64,000 bases of DNA. Source: Bacteroidota bacterium. GTDB taxonomy: Bacteria > Bacteroidota > Bacteroidia > B-17B0 > Aurantibacillaceae. Below the pieces are notes generated by a model, which made no database searches, was not told the origin of the DNA, and saw only the letters and a program-made list of their open reading frames with translations. Positions 1-8,911 of the stretch are shown here, one piece after another (position 1 is the stretch's first letter; each line of letters begins with the position of its first letter). The stretch lies in assembly GCA_016711805.1 (NCBI GenBank), contig JADJSH010000020.1, forward strand, positions 1-64,000. Direction: 5' to 3'. Both the position numbers and the translations under genes were made by a program.

Positions 1-47
1 GTGAAAATAGATTGAAATTGGTCTTAAAATGAAAAATAATGATGAAA

Positions 48-563
48 TTATCTCAATTTAGCTCTTAAAACAACAGCAGTTATCACAGAAGTGATGGTGC
101 CTAAAAATAAATTTTTAAATATTACGCTTGTACATTCTTTAAAAAGTGTCACTTGGTCAATTTCTTTTTTTATCAAATCAGGAATTTGAGCTTCAGATAT
201 TTTTAAATGACCATTTTTAATTTGCGTTTTTGCTAATTCAAAACCATAGGTTTGAATAAAATCAACTTTATAGGTTTTAAAATCTATGGTAAAAAATATC
301 GCTTGAAAAATGACTAAAATAATAGTACTAAAAATTACAAATTTTAAGCCTTCTTTCACTAAATCTTTTCCGCCAATCACATTATTATAAATAGTTCGTT
401 TAGAATAAATCATTGCCACTACACAAAATGGAATAATTAATAACCATCCAATAATTGTAACTGAATTAATTGATTGGCTGTGCCCTCCATAAAATACAAT
501 ACAAGTTGCAATGATTAAAAGAGCGCTGTATAGTGACGGAAATAAAAATGTTTTTGGTGACAT
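48..563 (-). CDS. DUF4199-type membrane protein
   Basis: Predicted 171-residue inner-membrane protein of unknown function, resembling the DUF4199 proteins common in Bacteroidota. Hydrophobic segments are visible at about residues 8-25, 37-55, 73-92 and near the C-terminus (about 148-166). The longest soluble stretch, about residues 95-140, is charged and lies between the third and last segments, as in DUF4199 members. The ATG start directly precedes a hydrophobic segment. It lies just downstream of rho on the same strand with a gap of about 35 bases, so read-through from rho is possible. No catalytic motif is visible. The DUF4199 assignment rests on length, topology and general resemblance. 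Confidence 0.7.
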   Translation of the reverse strand: MSPKTFLFPSLYSALLIIATCIVFYGGHSQSINSVTIIGWLLIIPFCVVAMIYSKRTIYNNVIGGKDLVKEGLKFVIFSTIILVIFQAIFFTIDFKTYKVDFIQTYGFELAKTQIKNGHLKISEAQIPDLIKKEIDQVTLFKECTSVIFKNLFLGTITSVITAVVLRAKLR

Positions 564-598
564 GGTAATGAGTTTTAACTACAAAAAATTGGAATGAA

Positions 599-2344
599 TT
601 ATTTATTCATTCCAATTAAAAATTCTTCATTAGTTCGTGTTCTACTTAGTTGATTCAATAAAAACTCCATTGCTTCCACAGGATTCATATCCGATAAATG
701 TTTTCTTAATACCCATAAACGTTGTAGGGTTTCTTTATCTAATAATAAATCATCTCTACGTGTTGAGGAAGAAGATAAGTCAACTGCAGGGAACACACGA
801 CGATTCGCAATTTTTCTATCTAATTGCAATTCCATGTTACCTGTTCCTTTAAACTCCTCAAAAATTACCTCGTCCATTTTAGAACCAGTTTCTGTTAAAG
901 CTGTAGCAATAATAGTTAAAGAACCACCGTTTTCAATTTTACGAGCAGCTCCAAAAAAACGTTTTGGTTTTTGTAAAGCATTTGCTTCAACACCACCCGA
1001 TAATACTTTTCCACTTGAAGGTGCAACGGTATTATAAGCACGTGCCATACGTGTAATACTATCTAATAAGATAACAACATCGTGACCACACTCTACCATA
1101 CGTTTTGCTTTTTCTAAAACGATGTTTGCAATCTTTACATGTTTTTCAGCTGGTTCATCAAAGGTAGATGATACAACTTCTGCTTTTACGCTACGAGCCA
1201 TATCAGTTACCTCTTCCGGACGTTCATCAATTAATAAAATAATTAAATAAACTTCTGGATGATTATAGGCAATAGCATTTGCGATATCCTTTAATAAAAC
1301 TGTTTTACCAGTTTTTGGTTGTGCTACAATTAAACCACGTTGTCCTTTGCCAATAGGCGCAAACATATCAATAATACGTGTGCTGTTATTTTGTTGTGGA
1401 TGACCGGTTAATTTTAATTTTTCGGAAGGGAATAAAGGAGTTAAATAATCAAAAGGAACTCTATCTCTAATATATGAAGGTTCTCGACCGTTAATTTCTT
1501 CAACTTTAACTAAATGGAAGAATTTCTCTCCATCTTTTGGAGGGCGAATTCCACCACGAACAACATCACCTGTTTTTAATCCAAATAATTTTACTTGAGA
1601 TTGTGATACGTAAATATCATCCGGCGAACTTAAATAATTATAATCCGAACTTCTTAAAAAACCATAACCATCAGGCATCATTTCTAAAACCCCTTCGCCA
1701 ATAGCAATTCCGTCAAAGTTATAATATACACGCTCTGGTTTTGGTAAATGTTTATGTTCATTTTCTTTAGCATCTTTAGCATCATGCATTTCCATGCCTT
1801 CTGGTGTTTGAGGCTTTTCTTCCGCTTCAATATTAATAGCTAAATCATTGTTAACTACAGGTTTTGATTCTGTATGTTCTGTTTTAGCAGGATTGTTATT
1901 ATGATTGTGTTGAGGTTTTTGATGATTGTGAACAGGAACTTTGCGAATTGGTTCTTCTCTTTTTTCAATCACGCCATGGCGTGAAGGCTTCTCGTCCTTA
2001 TTAACTTCGGTAACTGAGTTCGACTTCAGTGTATTTAATTCATCATTAGAATTATTGGCAACTGAGCTTGTCGAAGTTTCAACTTTTGCTTCTCCTTCAA
2101 CAGGTTTTTGAATGCGAGGTTTTTTTACTTTTACGTCAGTTGTTTCTTTTGAAGCTACAACGCCACCTTTTTTAGGAAATTGTTCAACTAATTTAGTAGC
2201 TAATTCTTTATCAGCCGCTTGAGCATCAATGATTTTTAAAACCATGTCAGGTTTTGCTAATCCTTTCGTGTCAATACCAAATTGTTTACAAATGTCCTTT
2301 AGCTGAGGCAAAGCTCTGCTAGTTAAATCTAATGCTTCAAACAT
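599..2344 (-). CDS. rho: Transcription termination factor Rho
   Basis: Hexameric RNA-dependent ATPase that terminates transcription. In order: an N-terminal Rho-N/SAP-like segment (residues 1-60); a long polar, low-complexity insertion rich in Lys, Glu, Asn, His and Thr (about 66-205); a cold-shock-type RNA-binding domain (about 208-287, containing PDGYGFLRS); and the RecA-like ATPase core. Walker A is QPKTGKT (342-348), Walker B is VVILLD (423-428), followed by SITRMARAYN. At 581 residues it is much longer than E. coli Rho (419); the excess is the insertion, which is typical of Bacteroidota. The insertion also carries a dispersed CTGAGC/GTCGAAG repeat. A promoter candidate lies about 100 bases upstream. 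Confidence 0.97.
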   Translation of the reverse strand: MFEALDLTSRALPQLKDICKQFGIDTKGLAKPDMVLKIIDAQAADKELATKLVEQFPKKGGVVASKETTDVKVKKPRIQKPVEGEAKVETSTSSVANNSNDELNTLKSNSVTEVNKDEKPSRHGVIEKREEPIRKVPVHNHQKPQHNHNNNPAKTEHTESKPVVNNDLAINIEAEEKPQTPEGMEMHDAKDAKENEHKHLPKPERVYYNFDGIAIGEGVLEMMPDGYGFLRSSDYNYLSSPDDIYVSQSQVKLFGLKTGDVVRGGIRPPKDGEKFFHLVKVEEINGREPSYIRDRVPFDYLTPLFPSEKLKLTGHPQQNNSTRIIDMFAPIGKGQRGLIVAQPKTGKTVLLKDIANAIAYNHPEVYLIILLIDERPEEVTDMARSVKAEVVSSTFDEPAEKHVKIANIVLEKAKRMVECGHDVVILLDSITRMARAYNTVAPSSGKVLSGGVEANALQKPKRFFGAARKIENGGSLTIIATALTETGSKMDEVIFEEFKGTGNMELQLDRKIANRRVFPAVDLSSSSTRRDDLLLDKETLQRLWVLRKHLSDMNPVEAMEFLLNQLSRTRTNEEFLIGMNK

Positions 2345-2443
2345 AGTTATGCTTAATAAGGGGAATAATAATAAAAGAGTTTTGTTATTTTAATTTTCTG
2401 TGATTTTATTACTACAAGATAATGCAGTAATGTTTCGATGATA

Positions 2444-2474
2444 CAAGTATAAGCATTAATTTTATATTACAAAA
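2444..2474 (-). promoter_or_regulatory. Promoter candidate for rho (Bacteroidota -33/-7 type)
   Basis: Read on the minus strand: TTTTG (2474-2470), an 18-base spacer, then TATACTTG (2451-2444). This has one mismatch to the Bacteroidota -7 consensus TAnnTTTG. It would give a 5' leader of about 90-95 bases before the rho ATG, long enough for autoregulation, which is known for Rho in other bacteria. Motif match only. Confidence 0.45.
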
Positions 2475-2540
2475 CAATTTAAAACATATTTTTATAGGCT
2501 AAAATGAGCTTCATTTTGGTAAATAAAATATCTTTGTTGT

Positions 2541-3107
2541 ATGAGTAAGTTTTTAATAGTTGGCTTAGGAAATATTGGTGATGAATACGCCCACACACGC
2601 CATAATATTGGCTTTGAAGTATTGGACTACTTGGCTAAAGAAAACGATTTAAAATTTAAATCGGATAGATTAGCAGACGTTGCCGAATTGAAATATAAAG
2701 GCAAACAATTGATTTTAATTAAGCCAACTACTTATATGAATTTAAGTGGAAAGGCATTAAATTATTGGATGCAAAACGAAAAAATTGCCATTGAAAATGT
2801 GTTAGTGATAGTGGATGAATTAGCCTTGCCGTTTGGTAAAATTCGTTTAGGACCAAAGGGTAGTGATGGCGGGCATAATGGATTGAAAAATATTCAAGAA
2901 ATTTTAGGTACAAATAATTATCCTCGTTTACGTTTTGGAATTAGTAATGAGTTTGGAAAAGGCGCTCAAGTAAATTATGTTCTTGGTAAATGGAATGACG
3001 AAGAAAAAAAGACTTTAAATGAACGCGTTAAAATTGCAGCCGATGCGGTAAAAGCCTTCGCATTTATTGGTTTAGCAAGATGCATGAATGAGTTTAATAC
3101 TAAGTAA
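2541..3107 (+). CDS. pth: Peptidyl-tRNA hydrolase
   Basis: Cleaves peptidyl-tRNA released from stalled ribosomes to recycle tRNA. The protein is 188 residues, the usual length. Visible motifs: VGLGNIG at the N-terminus, TRHNIGF with the catalytic His21 (equivalent to E. coli His20), KPTTYMNLSG with the conserved Asn67, and the VDELALPFG/GGHNGL segment with Asp92 and Asn113. The usual HDDLD is VDELA here, a mild variation that keeps the catalytic Asp. A TATCTTTG -7-like element (2529-2536) lies only four bases before the ATG, implying a very short leader. It is convergent with tsaD, with a palindromic repeat between them. Confidence 0.96.
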   Translation: MSKFLIVGLGNIGDEYAHTRHNIGFEVLDYLAKENDLKFKSDRLADVAELKYKGKQLILIKPTTYMNLSGKALNYWMQNEKIAIENVLVIVDELALPFGKIRLGPKGSDGGHNGLKNIQEILGTNNYPRLRFGISNEFGKGAQVNYVLGKWNDEEKKTLNERVKIAADAVKAFAFIGLARCMNEFNTK

Positions 3108-3114
3108 GAAGTGT

Positions 3115-3225
3115 CCCGCAGATTCCGCAGATCGTCGCAGATATTTTTGAGTTTTTAGTTTGGTAAATTAATCTGTTGTATTACTTGTTGCATTTTACTC
3201 TGCGGAAATCCGCGAAATCTGCGGG
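3115..3225. repeat. Inverted repeat with CCCGCAGAT ends, copy 1
   Basis: Intergenic element between the convergent pth and tsaD genes. It begins CCCGCAGATTCCGCAGAT and ends with the near-reverse complement (tgcggaaatccgcgaaatctgcggg). A second element with the same termini lies at 47980-48060. The arms could fold into a long hairpin and stop transcription from both sides. Confidence 0.75.
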
Positions 3226-3232
3226 AAATAAT

Positions 3233-4288
3233 TTAAATTTCGTAACGAGCTAGCGGAGTAGTTTCCAATCCACAAAACTCTTTATTCAAATATTTATAGT
3301 AACCTGTAATAGCAATCATGGCGGCATTATCGGTGCAATATTCAAATTTGGGAATATAGGTTTGCCATTGATGCTTTTTTCCTAATAATTCTAATTCGCT
3401 TCTTAAACCTGAATTAGCAGATACTCCGCCAGCAATGGCTATTTGATTAATGCCAGTTTCTTTACTAACCACTAATAAATTTTTAAGTAAATATTTAATT
3501 AAGTGGGCCTGATAGGATGCGCAAATATCATTTATATTTTCTTCAATAAAATTTGAATTTTGCTTAGTTTGTTCTTGAATAAAATATAAAAATGCTGTTT
3601 TCACACCGCTAAAACTATAGTTATTATTTTTTAACTGCGGCATAGGGAATTTATATTTCGTAGCATCTCCAAGTTTTGCATATTTATCAATTAGTGGTCC
3701 TCCAGGGTAGGGAAGTCCCAGTATTTTAGCGGCTTTATCAAATGCTTCGCCTACTGCATCATCTTCAGTTTCTGCTAATAGTTCAAATTGTAAATGATTG
3801 GTAATTTTTACGATTTGAGTATGGCCGCCACTTACAGTTAAACAAAGGAAAGGAAATTCAGGTTGTTTGTTTTCGAGAGCTGAGCCTGTCGAAGCATCTC
3901 GCACAAAATGCGCCAAAATATGACCTTGCATGTGATTAACTTCGACTAAGGGAATATCTAAAGCAAGTGATAATGATTTTGAGAATGATAAACCAACTAA
4001 TAAACTTCCACTTAACCCTGGGCCACGAGTTACAGCAATAGCGTTTAATTGAGAGAGTGTGATGCCTGCTTTTTTTAAGGCAGCATCAACAACAGGAACA
4101 ATATTTTTCTGATGATCTCTACTCGCCAATTCCGGTATAACACCACCATATTGTTGATGTATGCTTTGATTGGCGGTAACATTAGATAACAGCAATTCGT
4201 TTTTAATTATGGCGCATGAGGTGTCATCACAGCTCGATTCGATAGCTAAAATGTAAATATCTTTTATGTGATTATGCTCTGCTGCCAT
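3233..4288 (-). CDS. tsaD: tRNA N6-adenosine threonylcarbamoyltransferase TsaD
   Basis: Transfers threonylcarbamoyl to A37 of ANN-decoding tRNAs, normally with TsaB, TsaE and TsaC (not in this window). ASKHA-fold motifs are visible: IESSCDDTSCA (residues 17-26), TRGPGLSGSLLVG (87-99), the metal-binding HMQGH pair (His119, His123), TVSGGHTQIV (151-160), and a late VSANSGLR and CTDNAAMIA motif. The length of 351 is slightly above the usual 335-340. The extra residues 131-143 include DASTGSA, encoded by a dispersed repeat (3880-3894). It is divergent from the TamB-like gene. Confidence 0.96.
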   Translation of the reverse strand: MAAEHNHIKDIYILAIESSCDDTSCAIIKNELLLSNVTANQSIHQQYGGVIPELASRDHQKNIVPVVDAALKKAGITLSQLNAIAVTRGPGLSGSLLVGLSFSKSLSLALDIPLVEVNHMQGHILAHFVRDASTGSALENKQPEFPFLCLTVSGGHTQIVKITNHLQFELLAETEDDAVGEAFDKAAKILGLPYPGGPLIDKYAKLGDATKYKFPMPQLKNNNYSFSGVKTAFLYFIQEQTKQNSNFIEENINDICASYQAHLIKYLLKNLLVVSKETGINQIAIAGGVSANSGLRSELELLGKKHQWQTYIPKFEYCTDNAAMIAITGYYKYLNKEFCGLETTPLARYEI

Positions 4289-4369
4289 TATTTTATCAAG
4301 GTAATTAACCCTAAATCTTAATGATTATTAACGTCCACTATTTAGGTTATTTAGTTATTTTTATACACT

Positions 4370-7300
4370 ATGAGTAAATTGGGTAAAATTACAAGAATAA
4401 TATCGAAAACAGTACTGTTTTCACTGTTAGTTATTGTGATTTTTCTTGTTACGTTATTTTTCGCTTTTCAAACTGAAACATTTCAAACTTGGGCCGCACA
4501 AAAAGCAACTAGTTATTTGAGTGAAGAACTTGGAGCAAGGGTAGATATTCAAAGATTGAAAATTTCATTTATTAGTAACGTTACCTTACAAGGAGTTTTT
4601 GTGAGTGATAAACATAACGACACCCTCGTTTATGGTAAAGATATTACTGTGGATGTAAGTGGCTTTAATTTCGAAAAACATCAATTAAGTATTGATGAAG
4701 TTAAATTGAGTGATGTAAAAGTTAAATTGCTAAAATACAAAAATGAAGATGATTGGAACTTTCAGTATCTCGCCGATTATTTTGCTTCAACCGATTCGCT
4801 CCCCAATGATACCACTCCTTCTCCTTGGAAAATTAAGTATGGCGCTTTAAAATTAAACAATGTCGATTTTACTTATCACTTATTAAGAGATACAGATAAG
4901 GTCGTTCAAAATATGAATTACAATCATATTCATGTTTACAATGCTTTTGGTACACTTACAGAAATTGATTTTAAAGGTGATACCATTAAAGCTCAAATAA
5001 CAAATTTAAGTGCTAAAGAACACTGCGGCATTGAATTGAAAAATTTAACTACTAAAGCATATGTCTCATCAACCGAATTACGTTGCGATAGTATTTATTT
5101 AAAAACGGCTAACAGTTTGGTAAAAGGCCGACTAAGTTTTAAGTACGATCATTGGGAAGATTATTTGGACTTCATTAATAAAGTATACATCAAAGGAAAT
5201 TTAAAAGATAGCACTTTTGTAAACTTTAAAGATATTGCCTACTTCGCAGAAGACCTAAATGGCTTTAAAGAAGTGTTAGTAGTAAAAGGAAAAGTAAGAG
5301 GTTTTGTGAATGATTTAAGTGGAACCAATATGGTGGTTAGTTATCGAAGTAATACTCAGTTTATTGGAGATATGAGCATTACTGGCTTGCCAGATATTGA
5401 TAAATCATTTATTCATTTTGATGCTGAAAAATTATCTACTTCCAAAACAGATTTAGAGAAATTTCCAATCCCACCGTTTAATAATCCCACGTATTTAGAT
5501 TTGCCCACTGAAGTAAGTAGGTTAGGAGTTATATCATACAAAGGAAAATTTGATGGATTCTTAAATGATTTTGCAACTTATGGTAGTTTTAAAACAGACG
5601 TTGGAAATATTAAAACCGATTTGCGATTAAACACAAATAATAAATCTAAAATTATTGAGTATTCAGGAGCGATTACTACAACCAATTTTAATTTATCAAA
5701 ATTATTTCCAAGTGTTAAGTCGGTTGGAGCTATGTCCCTTTCAACTAAAGTAAAAGGTAGAGGTATTACTCAAAAAGAATTAGATGCCACATTTGATGGA
5801 TTGATTCAATCTATAACCTATAATAATTACCAATATGATAATGTGAAAATTGACGGAGCATTTAAAAAACAAATTTTCACTGGTTATGTAATGAGTAAAG
5901 ACACCAATGCGAATTTTGATTTTAATGGAACAATTGATTTTAATAATAAAGTGCCTAAAATGGATTTTATTTCAACAATCAATAATTTTGATTTGGATAA
6001 AACTCACTTTTCAATTCCGCAATTAAACGGCCGAGTGTCTTCTCAAATATTAATCGATTTAAATGGAAACAGTATAGATAATTTAAGTGGTTTAATAAAC
6101 TTTGATAACACTATTTATAAAACCTCTGAAAAAACATATAAACTCAGTAGTTTTAATTTAGATTTAGATCAATCAACAGCTACAAAAAATATTGAATTAA
6201 ATTCGAGTATAGCTAATGTTGAATTAAATGGGAAATATAATTTAAGTACTTTGCCTGATGCTTTTAAACAATATCTAAATGAATATTTTCCCACATTTGT
6301 AAAAACTAAAACACGCTACATTTATAGTGATAAAGCCGACTTAAGTGTTAAAATAAAAAACTTTACTATCGTTAATGAACTGTTTGTTAAAGATTTAATG
6401 ATAAGTCCTAATACATTGATGAACTGTGCTTTTGACGCTTCCATAAATTATCTAAATATTAAAACAACAAGTGACTTAATCAGTTATTCTGGAATTAAAT
6501 TTAAAAACAACGACATTAATGTTAATTCTTTAACCAATGGCGTAAAATTAATCTATAGTGCTAAAGCTATTAATATTTCCGACAGTTTTGCTTTTCGAAA
6601 TCCAACATTAACTTTCGCTGCTAATGATAAAATATCAGATTTTGATTTGAATTGGGATAATATGATGAGTCCTAAAAATGCTGGTGTTGTTTCCGGAATG
6701 GCGCAATTTGACAATAGTAAAGCAACCATCCTATTCGATAAAGTAAAATACACTATTGAGGATAGCGTTTGGCAAATTGTAAAAGCAAATCCTATAACTA
6801 TAGATACAGCTTTTGCTATTAATATAAAACCACTCACATTTTATAATCAAAATCAATTAATCACTTTTGATGGTAAATTATCTAAAAATAGTGACGATAA
6901 GTTTGATGTATTTATTCAAAATTTTAAATTATCACAGTTGAATCCATTTTTAAAAGATGCTAAAGTTACAATTGATGGAAGTTTAACAGGTAACACAAGT
7001 ATATTTGGTTTATTTGGAAAGCCACTCATATCAAGCGACATTAGTTTTCAAGGGCTTAAATTAAACGATAAATTAATTGGTTACGGTGAAGTAAAAAGTG
7101 AGTACAATCCAGAAAAAGAATTTGTAAGCATTAATGGCTTCTCTGCTTTTGCGAAAGACTTTGATGGAAATTTAATGAAGAATATTGTTTTTCAAGGCGC
7201 TTATTATCCAAAGAAAAAAGAAGAGAATATTGATATTACATTTAAAGCGGAACCATTTGATTTGTCGCTGCTTCAGCCATATTTAAAAGATATTTTAACG

Positions 7301-8857
7301 TTTAAGGTTGGTTTCTTAACAGGAAATGGGACAGTAACAGGTACGTTAGATAATCCACAAATTAATGCTAAGCTTAAATTTTTTAAGTGCATTATGATTG
7401 TTGATTTTTTAAATGTACAATACAGTGTAAGTGGAAATGTAGATATCATGCCGAAACAAATTAATTTCGAAAATCTTGAAGTTCGCGATAAAATGGGTAA
7501 TTCAGGAATTGTTTATGGAAATATATTCCATAATAATTTCAAAGATATGCGTATCGACTTTGATATTAATACCAATAAATTAATGGTTTTAAATACAACA
7601 TCAGCTAATAATCCTAGTTATTACGGAACAGCGTATGCTTCTGGAAATGCTGGTATTTATGGATTTTTAGACGATATTAAAATGGAATTGAATATGAAAA
7701 CTAATGGAGGAACTTATTTTTATATTCCTTTAGATGGTCCTTCAGAAATCGGCAGTAATGATTTTATAAAATTTGTTACTAAAGACACCTTGAAAACCGT
7801 CGTCAAAAAATCGAAATCCAATTTTTCTCTCGACTTTAATTTAGAAGCCACTAAAGATGCAGAGGTACAATTAATATTTGATGAGAAATCAGGCGATGTG
7901 ATTAAAGCTAGAGGAGACGGAAATTTAAATTTGAAAATTAATTCAAAAGGCAAGTTTGATATGTATGGAGATTATGTCCTTTCTACAGGAGATTATCTAT
8001 TTACATTGGAGGATTTTGTTACCAAAAAATTTGAAATTGAGAAAGGAAGTTCAATTAAATGGAATGGTAACGTTTATAAAGCTAACATTGATATAGTAGC
8101 CAATTATAATCAGCGAGCTTCTATTAAACCTTTATTTCCAAACGATTCAGTAAATAATTATAATAAACGATATCCAGTGTATTGTAAATTATTTATGAAA
8201 GATAAATTAACATCTCCAAATATCACTTTTGGGATTGAACTTCCAACAATAGATGAAACAACTCGATCGGCTATAAAAAGTATTTTAAGCGACGAAAATG
8301 AAATGAATCGCCAAGTATTTGCATTGTTGTTGTTAAGGAGTTTTATTACCCCTGTATCCGTTTCGGGAGGAGGAGGCATTAGTGCTGGTGGTGCAGCAGC
8401 TGCTACGGGTTCAGAAATGTTAAGTAATAAAATGAGCAATTGGTTAAATGGTGTGACTAAAGATGTTGATATTGGAGTAAATTATAGGCCTGGTGGAACC
8501 TTAAGTAGTGATGAGCTAGATTTGGCTTTATCTAAACAATTGTTTAATAATCGTTTGGTAATTGATGGTAATTTTGGTGTTACTAATAATAACAATTCAA
8601 CAACTACTACGTCGTCTACAAAAAGTAATAACTCCAGTAACTTGATTGGTGATGTCACTTTAGAGTATAAACTATCTGAATCCGGTAAATACAGAGTAAA
8701 AGCCTTTAATAGAAGTAACGACAATACGGAAGCGGCCACCAATGGCGGACCCTTCTCGCAAGGTATTGGTATTTTTTACCGAGAGGAATACGAAAATTTA
8801 AGTGAGCTCTATAAAAGATATATCGCTAAGTTCAAAAAGAAAGATCAAACGAAATAA
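4370..8857 (+). CDS. TamB-like translocation/assembly module protein (DUF490 family)
   Basis: Very large (1495 residues) AsmA/TamB-superfamily envelope protein. Family members form long hydrophobic beta-taco grooves between inner and outer membranes and take part in phospholipid transport or outer-membrane protein assembly. An N-terminal membrane anchor (about residues 13-33) is followed by an AsmA-like start (EELGARVDIQRLKIS). Then come many beta-rich repeats of the form 'D-G-x-L...G-x-G', and a DUF490-like C-terminal region at about 1080-1470. A Gly/Ala-rich stretch (GGGGISAGGAAAA) and an Asn/Ser/Thr-rich tract lie near the C-terminus. It is divergent from tsaD with an 81-base intergenic gap. 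No partner TamA is adjacent. Confidence 0.88.
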   Translation: MSKLGKITRIISKTVLFSLLVIVIFLVTLFFAFQTETFQTWAAQKATSYLSEELGARVDIQRLKISFISNVTLQGVFVSDKHNDTLVYGKDITVDVSGFNFEKHQLSIDEVKLSDVKVKLLKYKNEDDWNFQYLADYFASTDSLPNDTTPSPWKIKYGALKLNNVDFTYHLLRDTDKVVQNMNYNHIHVYNAFGTLTEIDFKGDTIKAQITNLSAKEHCGIELKNLTTKAYVSSTELRCDSIYLKTANSLVKGRLSFKYDHWEDYLDFINKVYIKGNLKDSTFVNFKDIAYFAEDLNGFKEVLVVKGKVRGFVNDLSGTNMVVSYRSNTQFIGDMSITGLPDIDKSFIHFDAEKLSTSKTDLEKFPIPPFNNPTYLDLPTEVSRLGVISYKGKFDGFLNDFATYGSFKTDVGNIKTDLRLNTNNKSKIIEYSGAITTTNFNLSKLFPSVKSVGAMSLSTKVKGRGITQKELDATFDGLIQSITYNNYQYDNVKIDGAFKKQIFTGYVMSKDTNANFDFNGTIDFNNKVPKMDFISTINNFDLDKTHFSIPQLNGRVSSQILIDLNGNSIDNLSGLINFDNTIYKTSEKTYKLSSFNLDLDQSTATKNIELNSSIANVELNGKYNLSTLPDAFKQYLNEYFPTFVKTKTRYIYSDKADLSVKIKNFTIVNELFVKDLMISPNTLMNCAFDASINYLNIKTTSDLISYSGIKFKNNDINVNSLTNGVKLIYSAKAINISDSFAFRNPTLTFAANDKISDFDLNWDNMMSPKNAGVVSGMAQFDNSKATILFDKVKYTIEDSVWQIVKANPITIDTAFAINIKPLTFYNQNQLITFDGKLSKNSDDKFDVFIQNFKLSQLNPFLKDAKVTIDGSLTGNTSIFGLFGKPLISSDISFQGLKLNDKLIGYGEVKSEYNPEKEFVSINGFSAFAKDFDGNLMKNIVFQGAYYPKKKEENIDITFKAEPFDLSLLQPYLKDILTFKVGFLTGNGTVTGTLDNPQINAKLKFFKCIMIVDFLNVQYSVSGNVDIMPKQINFENLEVRDKMGNSGIVYGNIFHNNFKDMRIDFDINTNKLMVLNTTSANNPSYYGTAYASGNAGIYGFLDDIKMELNMKTNGGTYFYIPLDGPSEIGSNDFIKFVTKDTLKTVVKKSKSNFSLDFNLEATKDAEVQLIFDEKSGDVIKARGDGNLNLKINSKGKFDMYGDYVLSTGDYLFTLEDFVTKKFEIEKGSSIKWNGNVYKANIDIVANYNQRASIKPLFPNDSVNNYNKRYPVYCKLFMKDKLTSPNITFGIELPTIDETTRSAIKSILSDENEMNRQVFALLLLRSFITPVSVSGGGGISAGGAAAATGSEMLSNKMSNWLNGVTKDVDIGVNYRPGGTLSSDELDLALSKQLFNNRLVIDGNFGVTNNNNSTTTTSSTKSNNSSNLIGDVTLEYKLSESGKYRVKAFNRSNDNTEAATNGGPFSQGIGIFYREEYENLSELYKRYIAKFKKKDQTK

Positions 8858-8911
8858 GTTTTGAAAATCGGTTTTTTGTTATATCTTAGATTAAATATTT
8901 AAATTTTATTT

